From the NCBI RefSeq assembly GCF_009258045.1, contig NZ_CP041166.1, positions 1,178,001 through 1,242,000 of the forward strand: DNA of 64,000 nt, read 5' to 3'. A model generated the notes under the pieces. That model saw only the letters and a program-made list of their open reading frames with translations. It did no database searches and was not told the DNA's origin. Of this stretch, positions 53,938 to 63,876 are shown piece after piece (within the stretch, counting starts at the first letter, position 1; the number at the start of each line of letters is the position of its first letter). The stretch is from Sulfurimonas xiamenensis. Its GTDB lineage: Bacteria; Campylobacterota; Campylobacteria; Campylobacterales; Sulfurimonadaceae. The translations under genes and the position numbers were made by a program.

Positions 53938-54632
53938 ATCTGCCCTCCTATTATATTTTCAAAATTTTTGATATCCTGTTCATACCCTACTACTACAAAA
54001 ATATCACCTTCTTTGATCTGATGATGCTTCGCTTTTGAGGAGTAAATAAATTCCATAGCCATCTCCTCGCTTAAAACAGATAAAACAATAACTCCATACT
54101 CTTTGCCCCAATCAATATCCGCAGGATATTCTTTGTTAAAAAACTCACTATTATCAACTCTGATTTGAGCAATTTTAAGATCACTTTTTTCATATAAAAT
54201 ATTATGAAGCACTTCACTGACTATAGGTTTTTCCAGCATTTCAACAATGATATTTGCAGTAGTTTGAATAGTCGGAAGGATTCTTGAAGCTCCTGCTAAA
54301 AGAAGCTTCTCTTCACTCTCTTTATCTTTAGCTAATGCGACTATCGTTAAATCTTTGAAAGTATCTCTAAGTGAAATAGTTAAAAATATATTTTCTGCCA
54401 TATTTTCCAAAATACAAAATGCAACGCACCTCTTTATATCTACACTCTCTCTTAGGTCATCCCAATTGTCACTTAAATCAAACTGGGATATTTTATATTT
54501 GCTGTTTTGAATAATTTTTTCATTTTCATCCAATTTAAAAATTTGTATATTTTCATAATGCAGCGATATATTTTTAACTATCTCAAAGGTGTAATCGTTA
54601 TATCCAAATATCAATGCTGTTTTTTCTGTCAT
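53934..54632 (-). CDS. TrkA/KTN-domain K+ regulatory protein
   Basis: A 232-residue soluble protein: an N-terminal RCK/TrkA-N-like fold (ALIFGYNDYTFEIV; the usual GxGxxG is degenerate) and a C-terminal TrkA-C-like domain (IKEGDIFVVVGYEQDIKNFENI). It likely associates with the potassium channel encoded just upstream, sharing an ATGA overlap. The degenerate nucleotide motif suggests a structural or ligand-altered role. Confidence 0.82.
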   Translation of the reverse strand: MTEKTALIFGYNDYTFEIVKNISLHYENIQIFKLDENEKIIQNSKYKISQFDLSDNWDDLRESVDIKRCVAFCILENMAENIFLTISLRDTFKDLTIVALAKDKESEEKLLLAGASRILPTIQTTANIIVEMLEKPIVSEVLHNILYEKSDLKIAQIRVDNSEFFNKEYPADIDWGKEYGVIVLSVLSEEMAMEFIYSSKAKHHQIKEGDIFVVVGYEQDIKNFENIIGGQI

Positions 54633-56176
54633 ACATCACTCTTTTTATGCAGGAAATTGCTAAATTCTTTTATAAACTGTATATTTCCTATAATTAAAAG
54701 ATAATCACCAAGTTCCAAAGTTGTTGTATCAGGCGGATTAAAACAAAACTCTTTTTGACTTTTTTTATAAATTCCCAAAAGCAGAATTTTATATTTTTTA
54801 TACTTTAAATTTCCAACTATTGTGAAACTATCTAGTATTCTCTCACTTACAACTATCTCTTGCATATCAACACCATTATAACTTGAACGCAAAGCGTGAA
54901 TAAGTTCAAAAGCAACCGGCTGTCCTATAAATCCTTTGGCAATCATGCCTATAAGCTCTTTTTCATAAAAAAGTTCATTTACTCCTGCAAAAAGCAGCTT
55001 ATTTTTGTTGATTTTATTTTTTAAAATAGATAAGATAAAAACATCTTTATTAAAAGAGCGAATTGTAAGAGCGGTATATACATTTTCCACATCACTGTGG
55101 CTTAGACATAAAATGGCTTTTACCTGCTCTTGTATATTAATTTTTAGTTTTTGATAACTCTCTATACTTCCAGGGTCATAATTTAGTACAAAAAAACCAT
55201 CTTTTTTTGCCTGAGAAGCTTTCTCATGATTCTCTTCTAAAATAATAACTTTATTGCTTTGTATAAGCTTTTTTGAAATCTCTTTTGATATATCTTCATA
55301 ACCGCAAATTAGATAAAATTTTTTCATATTCGCAATATCATCAAGAAGTTTTTTATCTTTTATTTCATCTAACTTTTCTGTAAATCCGGTGACAATTAAT
55401 GATGTTGTAAATGAAAAAACCGCAATACCTGCTATTATGACAAACATTGATACAATTCTGCCCTCTTGGGTTATAGGAGTTATATCTCCATAGCCGACAG
55501 TTGAAATTGTAACAATTGACCAATAGATAGCTTCAAAAAAAGTATTTACCGCAGACGCAGGATTATTGGCTTCCATTACATAGACAAGAACTGATGAAAC
55601 AAAAATAACAATAGATGCAAAGGTAAAAAGAGTAAAAAACTCAAATTTTTTTGTAGCGATGATAGAGGCAAATGTTTGTATACTTTTTGCATATCTAAAG
55701 AGTTTAAAAACACGAAAAAGTATAAAAAGTTTAAGCTGATGAAAAAACGGAATTATTGCTAAAAGATCTATAATAGCTTTGACTGAAAAAACATATTTAA
55801 GTTTAATTAGAGCTATTTTTTTTAAAGCTTTAGCTGCTTTAAACTCATCTCCGAGCATAAGATCATGCTCGCTCTGTTTTATAATCACTTCAGTAATACT
55901 GCTGCTTATCCAAAATCTAAGCATATACTCAATAAAAAATATAATTGAAATTACATAATTGTTAAAAAAGAGCAAACCGTCATTAATAGGAGATTTTACC
56001 TCTCTGATTAGAATGACAACACTTGAAAAAATAAGCACTATCATAAAAAGATCAAACACTCTTTTGTATTTATAATTACTGTTTTCAAGCAGATTATAAA
56101 AAAAATGTTTTATTTTTGCATACTTTTTTGATGTATTTATATAATATGCACTATTTACCAATAAAGGTTTAAACAA
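54629..56176 (-). CDS. Voltage-gated-like potassium channel with RCK domain
   Basis: A 515-residue protein. TM helices span ~35-250, including an S4-like basic segment (FRVFKLFRYAKSIQ). The selectivity filter is TVGYGD (in TISTVGYGDITPIT). From ~285 there is a TrkA-N/RCK domain (KKFYLICGYEDISKEISKKL) and a C-terminal TrkA-C-like domain (LELGDYLLIIG). It conducts K+ with ligand control. Followed with 4-base overlaps by the KTN protein and then gpsA. Confidence 0.93.
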   Translation of the reverse strand: MFKPLLVNSAYYINTSKKYAKIKHFFYNLLENSNYKYKRVFDLFMIVLIFSSVVILIREVKSPINDGLLFFNNYVISIIFFIEYMLRFWISSSITEVIIKQSEHDLMLGDEFKAAKALKKIALIKLKYVFSVKAIIDLLAIIPFFHQLKLFILFRVFKLFRYAKSIQTFASIIATKKFEFFTLFTFASIVIFVSSVLVYVMEANNPASAVNTFFEAIYWSIVTISTVGYGDITPITQEGRIVSMFVIIAGIAVFSFTTSLIVTGFTEKLDEIKDKKLLDDIANMKKFYLICGYEDISKEISKKLIQSNKVIILEENHEKASQAKKDGFFVLNYDPGSIESYQKLKINIQEQVKAILCLSHSDVENVYTALTIRSFNKDVFILSILKNKINKNKLLFAGVNELFYEKELIGMIAKGFIGQPVAFELIHALRSSYNGVDMQEIVVSERILDSFTIVGNLKYKKYKILLLGIYKKSQKEFCFNPPDTTTLELGDYLLIIGNIQFIKEFSNFLHKKSDV

Positions 56177-56181
56177 AACTA

Positions 56182-57630
56182 CTATCCCAGTTTTGTTTTT
56201 AAAATTTCATTTACAGTTTGAGGATTTGCACTTCCTTTTGACTCTTTCATAACCTGCCCTACAAAAAAGCCAAATAATTTATCTTTGCCGTTTTTATATT
56301 GCTCAGCTTTATCGCCGTTTGCAGCAATGATGGCATCACAAATAGCTTCAATTGCACCCGTATCGCTAACCTGCTTAAGACCAAGCGTATCAATTGCACT
56401 ATCCACATCAACACTGTTTTGCATAAGATAATCAAGAACCTCTTTAGCTGCTTTTCCGCTTATAGTGCCATCTTCTATTCTTTTGACTAAAAATCCAAGC
56501 TTTTTAGCATCAATAGGAGAATTGGTAATATTTACATCGCCCTTAAGTCTAGCCTGGAGCTCAACAGTTAACCATGTAATAGCATTTTTTGCACTAATGC
56601 CCTCTTCCATCATCGCCTCAAAAAAGTGCGCCATCTCAACTGAAGATGTTACAACAATCGCATTATACTCACTCATGCCGTAGTCTCTTACAAAACGCTC
56701 CATCTTCTCATCAGGAAGTTCAGGAATTTTGCTAAACTCTTCCATCATCTCATCAGTTACTACAGCTTTTAAGAGATCCGGCTCAGGAAAATAACGATAA
56801 TCAGCCGCTTCTTCTTTGCCGCGCATTGAGCGAGTTTCTTGTTTTACCTGATCAAAAAGTCTTGTCTCTTGAACTATCTCTTTATCATAAACGCCATCTT
56901 CCCAAGCTTCTGTCTGACGAGCAACTTCAAGTTCTATAGCTTTCTGGATAAATCTAAAGCTGTTGATATTTTTTATCTCTACACGCGTATAAAGTTTCTC
57001 ATCCCCTTTTGGACGAATAGACACATTTACATCAACACGAAATGACCCCTCTTGCATGTTTGCGTCACCTATATCAAGATAGCGGATAATTGAGTGGAGT
57101 TTTTTTAGATAAAGGATTGCCTCTTCGGCACTTCTCATATCAGGTTCGCTCACTATCTCTAAAAGAGGAGTTCCTGCGCGATTTAAATCAACTTTTGAGA
57201 TATCACCTTCATGGATATTTTTTCCTGCATCTGCTTCAATGTGTGCACGGTTTATACGAATCGTTTTATGCGAACCGCTCTTTTGATGCTGTGCACCCTC
57301 TTCGAGAAAATCGATGCGAAGTTTTCCATGCTCTATTACTGGAGTATAAAGTTGCGTGATTTGATAAGCCGATGGGCTATCTGGATAAAAATAGCTTTTT
57401 CTGTCAAAATATGATGTTTGATTTATAGTCGCATCGATAGCCTCTCCAAGCATTACTGATTTATGAAGTACTTCTTTATTCAAAACAGGCAGTGCTCCGG
57501 GAAGTGCCAGGCAGGTTGGACATGTATTTGTATTTTGTTTGTGATTAAAACTTGTCGGACACGAGCAAAAAAGTTTTGATTTTGTATTTAGTTGAACATG
57601 GACTTCTAATCCAATAACTGTTTCAAACAT
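56182..57630 (-). CDS. gatB: Asp-tRNA(Asn)/Glu-tRNA(Gln) amidotransferase subunit B
   Basis: From ATG 57630 ([16 protein letters not shown], the family start) the protein has 482 residues. It carries the zinc-site Cys pattern FCSCPT and [35 protein letters not shown], and the C-terminal YqeY-like tail domain (~380-480). GatB activates misacylated tRNA for transamidation with ammonia from GatA. It ends 5 bases before the K+ channel gene. Confidence 0.97.
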   Translation of the reverse strand: MFETVIGLEVHVQLNTKSKLFCSCPTSFNHKQNTNTCPTCLALPGALPVLNKEVLHKSVMLGEAIDATINQTSYFDRKSYFYPDSPSAYQITQLYTPVIEHGKLRIDFLEEGAQHQKSGSHKTIRINRAHIEADAGKNIHEGDISKVDLNRAGTPLLEIVSEPDMRSAEEAILYLKKLHSIIRYLDIGDANMQEGSFRVDVNVSIRPKGDEKLYTRVEIKNINSFRFIQKAIELEVARQTEAWEDGVYDKEIVQETRLFDQVKQETRSMRGKEEAADYRYFPEPDLLKAVVTDEMMEEFSKIPELPDEKMERFVRDYGMSEYNAIVVTSSVEMAHFFEAMMEEGISAKNAITWLTVELQARLKGDVNITNSPIDAKKLGFLVKRIEDGTISGKAAKEVLDYLMQNSVDVDSAIDTLGLKQVSDTGAIEAICDAIIAANGDKAEQYKNGKDKLFGFFVGQVMKESKGSANPQTVNEILKTKLG

Positions 57631-57733
57631 AATGTTCCTTGATAAAAGTATAAAATTAGAGTAGATTTTATCCAATTATGCTTTTAACTTTCATAAACAT
57701 CTTTAGAAATAATACAAGAGTTATCTTTTATTG

Positions 57734-57739
57734 TATAAT
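57734..57739 (+). promoter_or_regulatory. Probable -10 element very close to the porin start
   Basis: TATAAT ends only 8 bases before ATG 57748. If used, the mRNA would be nearly leaderless. I see no ribosome site between it and the ATG. Confidence 0.4.
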
Positions 57740-57747
57740 GTTAGATA

Positions 57748-58926
57748 ATGAAAATACAAAATTTACCGACTAAACTTATATTGTTATCACTGTTGACTTT
57801 TTCTGCACATTCAAATGAATTTGATTTTCAAGCTTTTGGCACCATTGGCAGTGTATATAATGACAATAGCAACTATATATACAGAAAAGATATTTTCCAA
57901 AAAGATGGCTCCTCTGGTGATTTAAGTTTTGAAACAGACACCATAATCGGGCTGCAAAGTACTTTTACGATAAATGAAAATTACTCAATACTTCTTCAAG
58001 GCATAGCAAAGAATGATTACGATGATAAAGTAAGAGCAAAATTTGATCAAGGATACTTAAAATTTGACTCAAATGAAAATTTTATCCTCAAACTAGGCAG
58101 AATCAGAACGCCTTATTACAGAAACTCAGAAAATTTAAACATAGGCTATTCGACCCTTATGATAAGAGAGAGTGTTGAAGTTTATGGGCAAGTCCCGTTT
58201 TCATCTTACAACGGAGCACAAATAATCTACTCAAACCTTATAGATAAATACTTTTATACTATTCAGGCTGGCTACGGCAAAGAAGAGCTGACTGTTCCTA
58301 TCCATTCACTGAATCAAAAAGTAGATGTTGAAATTGATAACTTATATACGCTAAATTTGACTTTTGGGACAACTGCTTTACAAGCAAGAGTCACATATCT
58401 AAACGCCGATATAACTGCATCAAATCAAGACTTAAATCAACTCTTTAAAAACCTGAGAATATCCGGATTAAGTGCGTTGGCAGATCAGTATGAATATAAA
58501 GATAAAAGATCTGAGTATTTAAGTTTTGGACTATTTTTGGATTATAAAAACTTTTTATTTTCTACTGAGTATGGACAAAGAAAAATTTCTAGTTTTTTTG
58601 CAGATACTCATGGATACTCTATTACACTTGCATATAGCTTTAACAAACTAATCCCCTTTATAACTTATGCACAAAGTGAGATGGATGAAGCCACCTATGA
58701 TGCAAATACAGCTTCAGATGATTTAAACACTCTGCTTCGCGCTCAAAACTTGGCACAAACATCAAAAACAGTGGGCATAAAATACTATATAAACAACAAT
58801 CTTGACATAAAATTTCAGTATGAATATGTTACTCCAAAGGGAGATTTTGGAAGTTATCATTTAAGCTCTTTAGAAAAACCGCAAAATTTAAATGTATTTT
58901 CATTTGCTATGGATTTTATATTTTGA
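57748..58926 (+). CDS. Porin-like outer-membrane beta-barrel
   Basis: A 392-residue protein with a Sec signal (MKIQNLPTKLILLSLLTFSAHS) and a general porin pattern: FQAFGTIGSVYNDN at the mature start, alternating strands such as LKLGRIRTPYYRNSENLNIGY, and a C-terminal aromatic residue (FSFAMDFIF). It is followed after 13 bases by a small binding protein and then a diguanylate cyclase; such porin/binding-protein/GGDEF trios suggest a nutrient-uptake and sensing unit. No ribosome site is evident before its ATG. Confidence 0.82.
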   Translation: MKIQNLPTKLILLSLLTFSAHSNEFDFQAFGTIGSVYNDNSNYIYRKDIFQKDGSSGDLSFETDTIIGLQSTFTINENYSILLQGIAKNDYDDKVRAKFDQGYLKFDSNENFILKLGRIRTPYYRNSENLNIGYSTLMIRESVEVYGQVPFSSYNGAQIIYSNLIDKYFYTIQAGYGKEELTVPIHSLNQKVDVEIDNLYTLNLTFGTTALQARVTYLNADITASNQDLNQLFKNLRISGLSALADQYEYKDKRSEYLSFGLFLDYKNFLFSTEYGQRKISSFFADTHGYSITLAYSFNKLIPFITYAQSEMDEATYDANTASDDLNTLLRAQNLAQTSKTVGIKYYINNNLDIKFQYEYVTPKGDFGSYHLSSLEKPQNLNVFSFAMDFIF

Positions 58927-58939
58927 AAGAGATTACTAC

Positions 58940-59335
58940 ATGAAAACTTTTTTGTTACTTCTGTTTAGTATCTACTCTTTAAATGCGCAAATAGTAGTTG
59001 TAACAAATAAAAATTCTCAAATAGACACTATTTCAAAAGAGATAATCCAATATATATATTTAGCAAAAACAGATACAATAGATGGTGTAAAAGTTAAGCC
59101 GATTCTCTCAAATAATGAAAATTTACACAATGAATTCTGTAATACAGTTTTGTGCAAGAGTGAATTTCAGTATAATAGTTATTGGGCTAGATTAGTTTTT
59201 ACGGGAAGGGAACCTATCTCAAAAAGACTTGAGTGGGAAGATATTGTAAACAAACTTAAAGAAGTAAATACTATTGTTTATATCAATAAAAAAAATATAA
59301 GGGATGAATGGAAAATTATTTATGAAGAAAATTAA
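58940..59335 (+). CDS. Short PstS-like periplasmic substrate-binding protein
   Basis: From ATG 58940 the protein has 131 residues with a Sec signal (MKTFLLLLFSIYSLNA) and a half-size PBP fold resembling phosphate-type binding proteins (IVVVTNKNSQIDTISKEIIQYIYLAKT, SYWARLVFTGREPISKRLE). An upstream in-frame ATG at 58892 overlaps the porin and would spoil the signal. It overlaps the next gene's start, so it may present a ligand to the diguanylate cyclase sensor. Confidence 0.8.
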   Translation: MKTFLLLLFSIYSLNAQIVVVTNKNSQIDTISKEIIQYIYLAKTDTIDGVKVKPILSNNENLHNEFCNTVLCKSEFQYNSYWARLVFTGREPISKRLEWEDIVNKLKEVNTIVYINKKNIRDEWKIIYEEN

Positions 59336-60641
59336 GAAACTGCTCTTTTATTACAATTCTCTTTCAATTCTTAAAAAATTTCTACTAGCTCCTATATTTG
59401 GTCTACTTTTAGTTATACCATTTTATTTCTTTATATTTTTTATTATGTTAGAGATGAAACAGTCTGTAAATATCGCCAACAGTGCGTTAATACCGTTAAA
59501 TGAAGCTTCACAAAATAATATTTTACTGTTAGAAAAAATTACAAATGATATAAATAGCGCAGTATCAGCAAAAGAGATAGAGTGGATATCTGCCTCTGAC
59601 AAAAATGCTGATAAAATAAGAGAAAATTTAAATAAATATATAAACAGCAACTATAAAAAAGAGATTACACAAAGTATAACCGCTTTTGAAAACTACTATA
59701 AAAGAGCCAAAGATGTCTCTATAAAAATAATACAAAATAGTTATCACTATCAAAATATCGAAAATGATACAAAAATTTTAGTTCAAAATTACAATAAAGT
59801 TGATAAATTATTTAATGATTTAAAATTTTTAACAAAAGAAAATATTGAAAAAAATATCAACTCACTTTATAACGAAGCAAATATTATTTTATTGTATGGA
59901 AGTTTTATATTTTTTATATGGTTTTTTATCTCCTCTATAATTATATTCTTGGTTTATAAAGATTTAAAATATAAAATACAAAGAATTATTGACGACTCAA
60001 ACGAAATAGCATATGGAGATGTTAATTTTGAAAAAAGGCTCAAGATAGTCTCTTATGATGAACTCGGTCAAATTGTAAGATCTATAAATATTTTTATAAA
60101 TAAACTTCATAAAAGTCATGAGAAACTAACAAAAGCTAAAGAGAAGCTCGATAAACTATACATTATAGACAGGCTTACAAATGTATACAATAGAGTTAAA
60201 ATTGATGAGATAATTGAGATAGAACTAAAAAGAAAAAGAAGATATGATCATACATTTTCTGTTATTTTAATAGATATAGATTACTTTAAACTTGTAAATG
60301 ACACACATGGGCATCTTATAGGTGATTTAATTTTAAAAGAGTTTTCGCAAATTTTAAAAGACAATATTAGAGATACTGATTTTTTAGGCAGATGGGGTGG
60401 TGAAGAGTTTATAATCATCTGTACACAAACTGATCAAAAAGGAACATTTGCTTTGGCAGAAAACTTAAGAAGAGAGATAGAGAAGTTTGATTTTACAACA
60501 GTAGGTAAAATAACAGCCAGTTTTGGTATTTATGAATGCAGAGATGAGGACAATGAAAATTCAGTAATTGAAAATGCTGATAAAGCTCTTTATCAAGCAA
60601 AAAGAGACGGCCGCAACAAAGTTGTATGCTACAATCAATAA
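59322..60641 (+). CDS. Membrane sensor diguanylate cyclase (HAMP-GGDEF)
   Basis: From ATG 59322 about 439 residues: TM1 (~20-45), a helical periplasmic sensor domain (~45-190), TM2 (~195-220), a HAMP linker (~220-275) and a GGDEF domain with GRWGGEEF and DIDYFKLVNDTHGHLIGD. The GGEEF active site is intact, so it should make c-di-GMP. An RxxD inhibitory site (RDTD) sits just before it. Its start lies 14 bases inside the binding-protein gene. Confidence 0.92.
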   Translation: MKKIKKLLFYYNSLSILKKFLLAPIFGLLLVIPFYFFIFFIMLEMKQSVNIANSALIPLNEASQNNILLLEKITNDINSAVSAKEIEWISASDKNADKIRENLNKYINSNYKKEITQSITAFENYYKRAKDVSIKIIQNSYHYQNIENDTKILVQNYNKVDKLFNDLKFLTKENIEKNINSLYNEANIILLYGSFIFFIWFFISSIIIFLVYKDLKYKIQRIIDDSNEIAYGDVNFEKRLKIVSYDELGQIVRSINIFINKLHKSHEKLTKAKEKLDKLYIIDRLTNVYNRVKIDEIIEIELKRKRRYDHTFSVILIDIDYFKLVNDTHGHLIGDLILKEFSQILKDNIRDTDFLGRWGGEEFIIICTQTDQKGTFALAENLRREIEKFDFTTVGKITASFGIYECRDEDNENSVIENADKALYQAKRDGRNKVVCYNQ

Positions 60642-60642
60642 T

Positions 60643-60915
60643 CTAGTTTTCTTCTATAATATCTTTAGAGTATATTTTTTTTAGAAGTTCTGTCTGTTTT
60701 TTGATCTCTTCTAATTTTTCTCTATTTACCGAGAAAGCATCAAGCATTAAAATTAAAAAAAACGAAACAACTATAAAAGCTATTGTAATAAAAAAAGCAA
60801 ATGAAAATCCCAAAAAGGAGAAGAGCTGAAAGGTTATAAAAGCACCAAAGATAACTATTGCCCATGATGCTCCAAGCAAAAAGCTAATAATTCTGTCGAA
60901 TTTATCTTTTTGCAT
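60643..60915 (-). CDS. Small two-TM membrane protein downstream of atpB
   Basis: A 90-residue protein with two hydrophobic helices (FLLGASWAIVIFGAFITFQLF and FAFFITIAFIVVSFFLILML) and a charged C-terminal tail. I do not recognise a family. It follows atpB after 12 bases and is probably co-transcribed. Confidence 0.7.
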   Translation of the reverse strand: MQKDKFDRIISFLLGASWAIVIFGAFITFQLFSFLGFSFAFFITIAFIVVSFFLILMLDAFSVNREKLEEIKKQTELLKKIYSKDIIEEN

Positions 60916-60927
60916 GTTCTTTAACTG

Positions 60928-61602
60928 TTAGTGTTCTTCAACAGCTATTGCACCGCCGAGGTAAACAAAAGTAAGCATCATAAAGATGAATGCTTGAAGG
61001 AATGCCATAAATGTAAGAAGAGCAAAAGGGATCAAAGGAAGAACCCATGGAGCAAGCATAAGGATTACCATCAAAAACATATCGTCACCTTTAACATTTC
61101 CAAAAAGACGGAAGCTAAGAGATACTAAACGAGAGAAGTGAGAAACTATTTCAATCGGGAACATCAACCAGTATAACCACCAAACAGGACCCATAAAGTG
61201 TTTAAAATATTTGATAACACCTTGACGGCGGATACCTTCATAGTTGTAGTAGATAAATACTGAAAGAGCAAGTGTAAAAGCAAACTCTAAAAATGCAGTA
61301 GGAGCTTCAAAACCAGGAATAACGCCGATTAAGTTTGCAATACCTACAAAAAGACCGATAGTCGCAACAAGCGGAAGATAACGGCGAGCATTCTCTTCAC
61401 CCATAACATCTGTTCCCATTTTTAGAACACCTGAAATATATGCTTCCATTACATTTTGAGTTCCTGTCGGAACCATTTTTAAGTTTGACATAGCCATCTT
61501 TACTAGTATCAAAGCGATACCTGCTGATAGCAGCATGTGCGTCATGTAGATAAAAGTCTTATCGTGAGAAATTAGACCGAAAAATGTGAACAATTCACCC
61601 AT
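60928..61602 (-). CDS. atpB: ATP synthase F0 subunit a
   Basis: A 224-residue membrane protein forming the proton half-channels. The essential Arg is in [19 protein letters not shown], and [30 protein letters not shown] is the conserved last helix. As in other Campylobacterota it is encoded away from the F1 genes, here as a near-solo gene with one small membrane protein downstream. Confidence 0.96.
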   Translation of the reverse strand: MGELFTFFGLISHDKTFIYMTHMLLSAGIALILVKMAMSNLKMVPTGTQNVMEAYISGVLKMGTDVMGEENARRYLPLVATIGLFVGIANLIGVIPGFEAPTAFLEFAFTLALSVFIYYNYEGIRRQGVIKYFKHFMGPVWWLYWLMFPIEIVSHFSRLVSLSFRLFGNVKGDDMFLMVILMLAPWVLPLIPFALLTFMAFLQAFIFMMLTFVYLGGAIAVEEH

Positions 61603-61679
61603 AGGTGTACTCCCTGTCTTGTAATAATTGTGTGATTATAGTAAAAATTTAATTAAACTTTTATAATACGAGAAAAAAT

Positions 61680-62627
61680 TTATCTCTTTTTTTTGCTTTT
61701 ATCTCTTTTTACATCTTTTGCACTATAGTTTTTCCCCGCAATACTCTCTAAAAACACAGTTGCATAAGAGCCTTTTGGCATCGTAAAAGAGATATTTAAC
61801 ATTGTCTCTTTTTTAACATATTTACAGTCAATATCGGTAGGATAAACTAGAGCTTCGCGTCTCTGCCCTTTTTCTTGCAAAAACTCATCATCATACTTTT
61901 TTTCTATCTCCGCTGCTTCATATTTGGCGCGAAATACATCTCTGCCGCATAAAAGTCCAGTTGGGACGATCTTCTTTGCCGCAAACTCTTTTGAGGGTAT
62001 CAGCTTTGGAGTTGAGAGTTTGCCATCTTTTGAGACAAACACATCACCGCTAAGAAGTACAAACTCCAAAGAGCCACTCTCTTTGCTTAACATCACCCTC
62101 TCTCTTAGCCACTCGTTAAAGTAGTAACTCTGATAAACCGAGATCAAAAAACTCTTAAGCTTCGCATCCTCTATGAATAGCTCACCTTTTATCATCTCTC
62201 TAGCCTGCTCAATGCTATCTGCATCGCGCCCGAATCTTTGGTATCCGAAGTAGTTTGGAAGTCCGCTTTTAGCTATTTTTCTGGCAACTTTTTCTATCTT
62301 GCCCGCATCTATCGCATCAACATCGTAAAGATTTATGCTAAATCTGTTTCCTGCCAAATCTCCCATTCTTATGGAGTGAGAGTGTCTTGTCATGCTTAAT
62401 ATCTTAATCTGCTTGTGCTGAAATTTTTTAAGCGCATACTCATGTTTTGTCTCTAGCGATATATACTGCGTAGTCGTTGCATGCTTGTCTTTAAGTCCTG
62501 CGTAACCTATCTTTTGAGCGGGAATCATAAGATGCTCTGCGAAGATGGCAATCATATCCCAAGTGGTGAGTTCAACTTTTTGCACCTTTAGTATGAGGTA
62601 ATTTCCTCTGCCTAAAAACTCTTCCAT
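61680..62627 (-). CDS. truD: tRNA pseudouridine(13) synthase TruD (true start likely upstream, non-ATG)
   Basis: This enzyme makes pseudouridine 13 in tRNA. From the first ATG it has 315 residues, including the catalytic Asp in GYAGLKDKHATT, GNRFSINL and LPNYFGYQRFGRDAD, and the TRUD insertion domain. But ATG 62627 falls inside the conserved N-terminal motif: upstream codons in frame encode LDREYLHSIQ and KDFVVDEIP, which match the family. Between a TGA about 170 bases upstream and this ATG there is no in-frame ATG, GTG or TTG. The best candidate is ATT at 62735, spaced 5 bases from AAGGAG at 62746-62741. The reading frame there overlaps the end of ribF. Confidence 0.92.
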   Translation of the reverse strand: MEEFLGRGNYLILKVQKVELTTWDMIAIFAEHLMIPAQKIGYAGLKDKHATTTQYISLETKHEYALKKFQHKQIKILSMTRHSHSIRMGDLAGNRFSINLYDVDAIDAGKIEKVARKIAKSGLPNYFGYQRFGRDADSIEQAREMIKGELFIEDAKLKSFLISVYQSYYFNEWLRERVMLSKESGSLEFVLLSGDVFVSKDGKLSTPKLIPSKEFAAKKIVPTGLLCGRDVFRAKYEAAEIEKKYDDEFLQEKGQRREALVYPTDIDCKYVKKETMLNISFTMPKGSYATVFLESIAGKNYSAKDVKRDKSKKKR

Positions 62628-62719
62628 AGGAATCTCATCAACTACGAAATCCTTCTCATTTTGGTAAAATTTTAAATCGATATCCTGTATGCTGTGTAGA
62701 TACTCTCTATCTAACTCTT

Positions 62720-63586
62720 TTATAATTGTAGAAATTTTAGCTCCTTTGAAGCGGTTGCTATATCTTTTTTTATAGCTTTTCTTAACTCGTCTAACGAGTC
62801 AAATTTTTTGTTCTCTCTGATAAAGTTAATAAAACTGATACTTGCGCGCTCTTTACATAACACTTCGCTATCAAGTATGTGGCTCTCTAACGCGAAACTT
62901 CCATCCGTTGTTACTCTATGCCCGACAAACGAGACCGATGGATGAAAATGTTCCTCGTCATCAATGCGTGTAAGTGTTGCATAAACACCCTCTTTTGGCA
63001 TTAAAAACTCTTTCGCTTCTACATTTATAGTAGCGACTAGCTCTTTTTTGCCTATGCCCTGACCTGCTACCACTTTGCCTTTGATGGTGTAATTATGCCC
63101 TAAAAAAGCGTTGGCTCCCTCAATATCTCCGATTTGAAGCTTTGCTCTTATCTTGTGAGAGTGAACCGAATCGCCGTGCAGAGTCACCTCTTCAATCACA
63201 TCTACCTCTCCATCAAATAGAGTTTTGAGGTCATTAAAAGAGTATTTTCTATTTTTTCCAAAGTGAAAATCATACCCGACTACTATCTTTTGGAGTTTTG
63301 GAAACTTCTCTTTTAAAAAAGCTATAAACTCCTCTCCGCTGAAGTGGCGGATATCCTCTAGTTCAAGATAAAGAAAAGGAAAGTGCGAAAAGTGCTCACG
63401 CTCTTTTTTTGGAGTAAGGTTTGCATAACCCGTCTCGATAACAACTATAGTACTCTTCTCATCAAGTGCCGAAAAAAGCTGTTGATGTCCGATATGCATC
63501 CCGTCAAAGCCGCCTATAGCTATGGATGTGCTGTTTTTCAAATCTTTTTCCTCTCTAGCAAAATAGCTTCTCTCTTTTTTATGCAA
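62720..63586 (-). CDS. ribF: Bifunctional riboflavin kinase / FAD synthetase
   Basis: A 288-residue protein that phosphorylates riboflavin and adenylates FMN. The FAD synthetase half shows IAIGGFDGMHIGHQQLF and GYDFHFGKN; the kinase half shows the RibF C-terminal fold (IKGKVVAGQGIGKKELVATIN, PKEGVYATLTRID). The N-terminus is shorter than in many RibF proteins. It overlaps the extended truD by ~15 bases. Confidence 0.95.
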   Translation of the reverse strand: MHKKERSYFAREEKDLKNSTSIAIGGFDGMHIGHQQLFSALDEKSTIVVIETGYANLTPKKEREHFSHFPFLYLELEDIRHFSGEEFIAFLKEKFPKLQKIVVGYDFHFGKNRKYSFNDLKTLFDGEVDVIEEVTLHGDSVHSHKIRAKLQIGDIEGANAFLGHNYTIKGKVVAGQGIGKKELVATINVEAKEFLMPKEGVYATLTRIDDEEHFHPSVSFVGHRVTTDGSFALESHILDSEVLCKERASISFINFIRENKKFDSLDELRKAIKKDIATASKELKFLQL

Positions 63587-63603
63587 AATTTTATCAAAAA
63601 GGT

Positions 63604-63876
63604 CTATATTTTATCATTAAAAGCATTTTGCTTTTTGTTTTTATACCACTTATAAAGCCCATACACGCTTATCAATATCCAAAAAAATTCTATGATAAAA
63701 GAGGCGAAATTCCAGTTATACAAGAGTGAATAGACAATAAGAAGTGCACCTAAAAAGTTAAAAAACGAGTAGAAAAAGCCTTTGGCATCTATTTTTTCAC
63801 TCTGCAACAAAAAATATGTTGCCAAAACCATTGCTACACCTACAATACCAACAACATCTACTGCAAAACTACTCAT
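63604..63876 (-). CDS. CBU_0592-like small membrane protein
   Basis: A 90-residue protein with three predicted TM helices and the CBU_0592-family pattern (VGIVGVAMVLATYFLLQSEKIDAKGFFYSFFNFLGALLIVYSLL). Function unknown. The remaining bases 63877-64000 are AT-rich with no feature I can support. Confidence 0.8.
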   Translation of the reverse strand: MSSFAVDVVGIVGVAMVLATYFLLQSEKIDAKGFFYSFFNFLGALLIVYSLLYNWNFASFIIEFFWILISVYGLYKWYKNKKQNAFNDKI

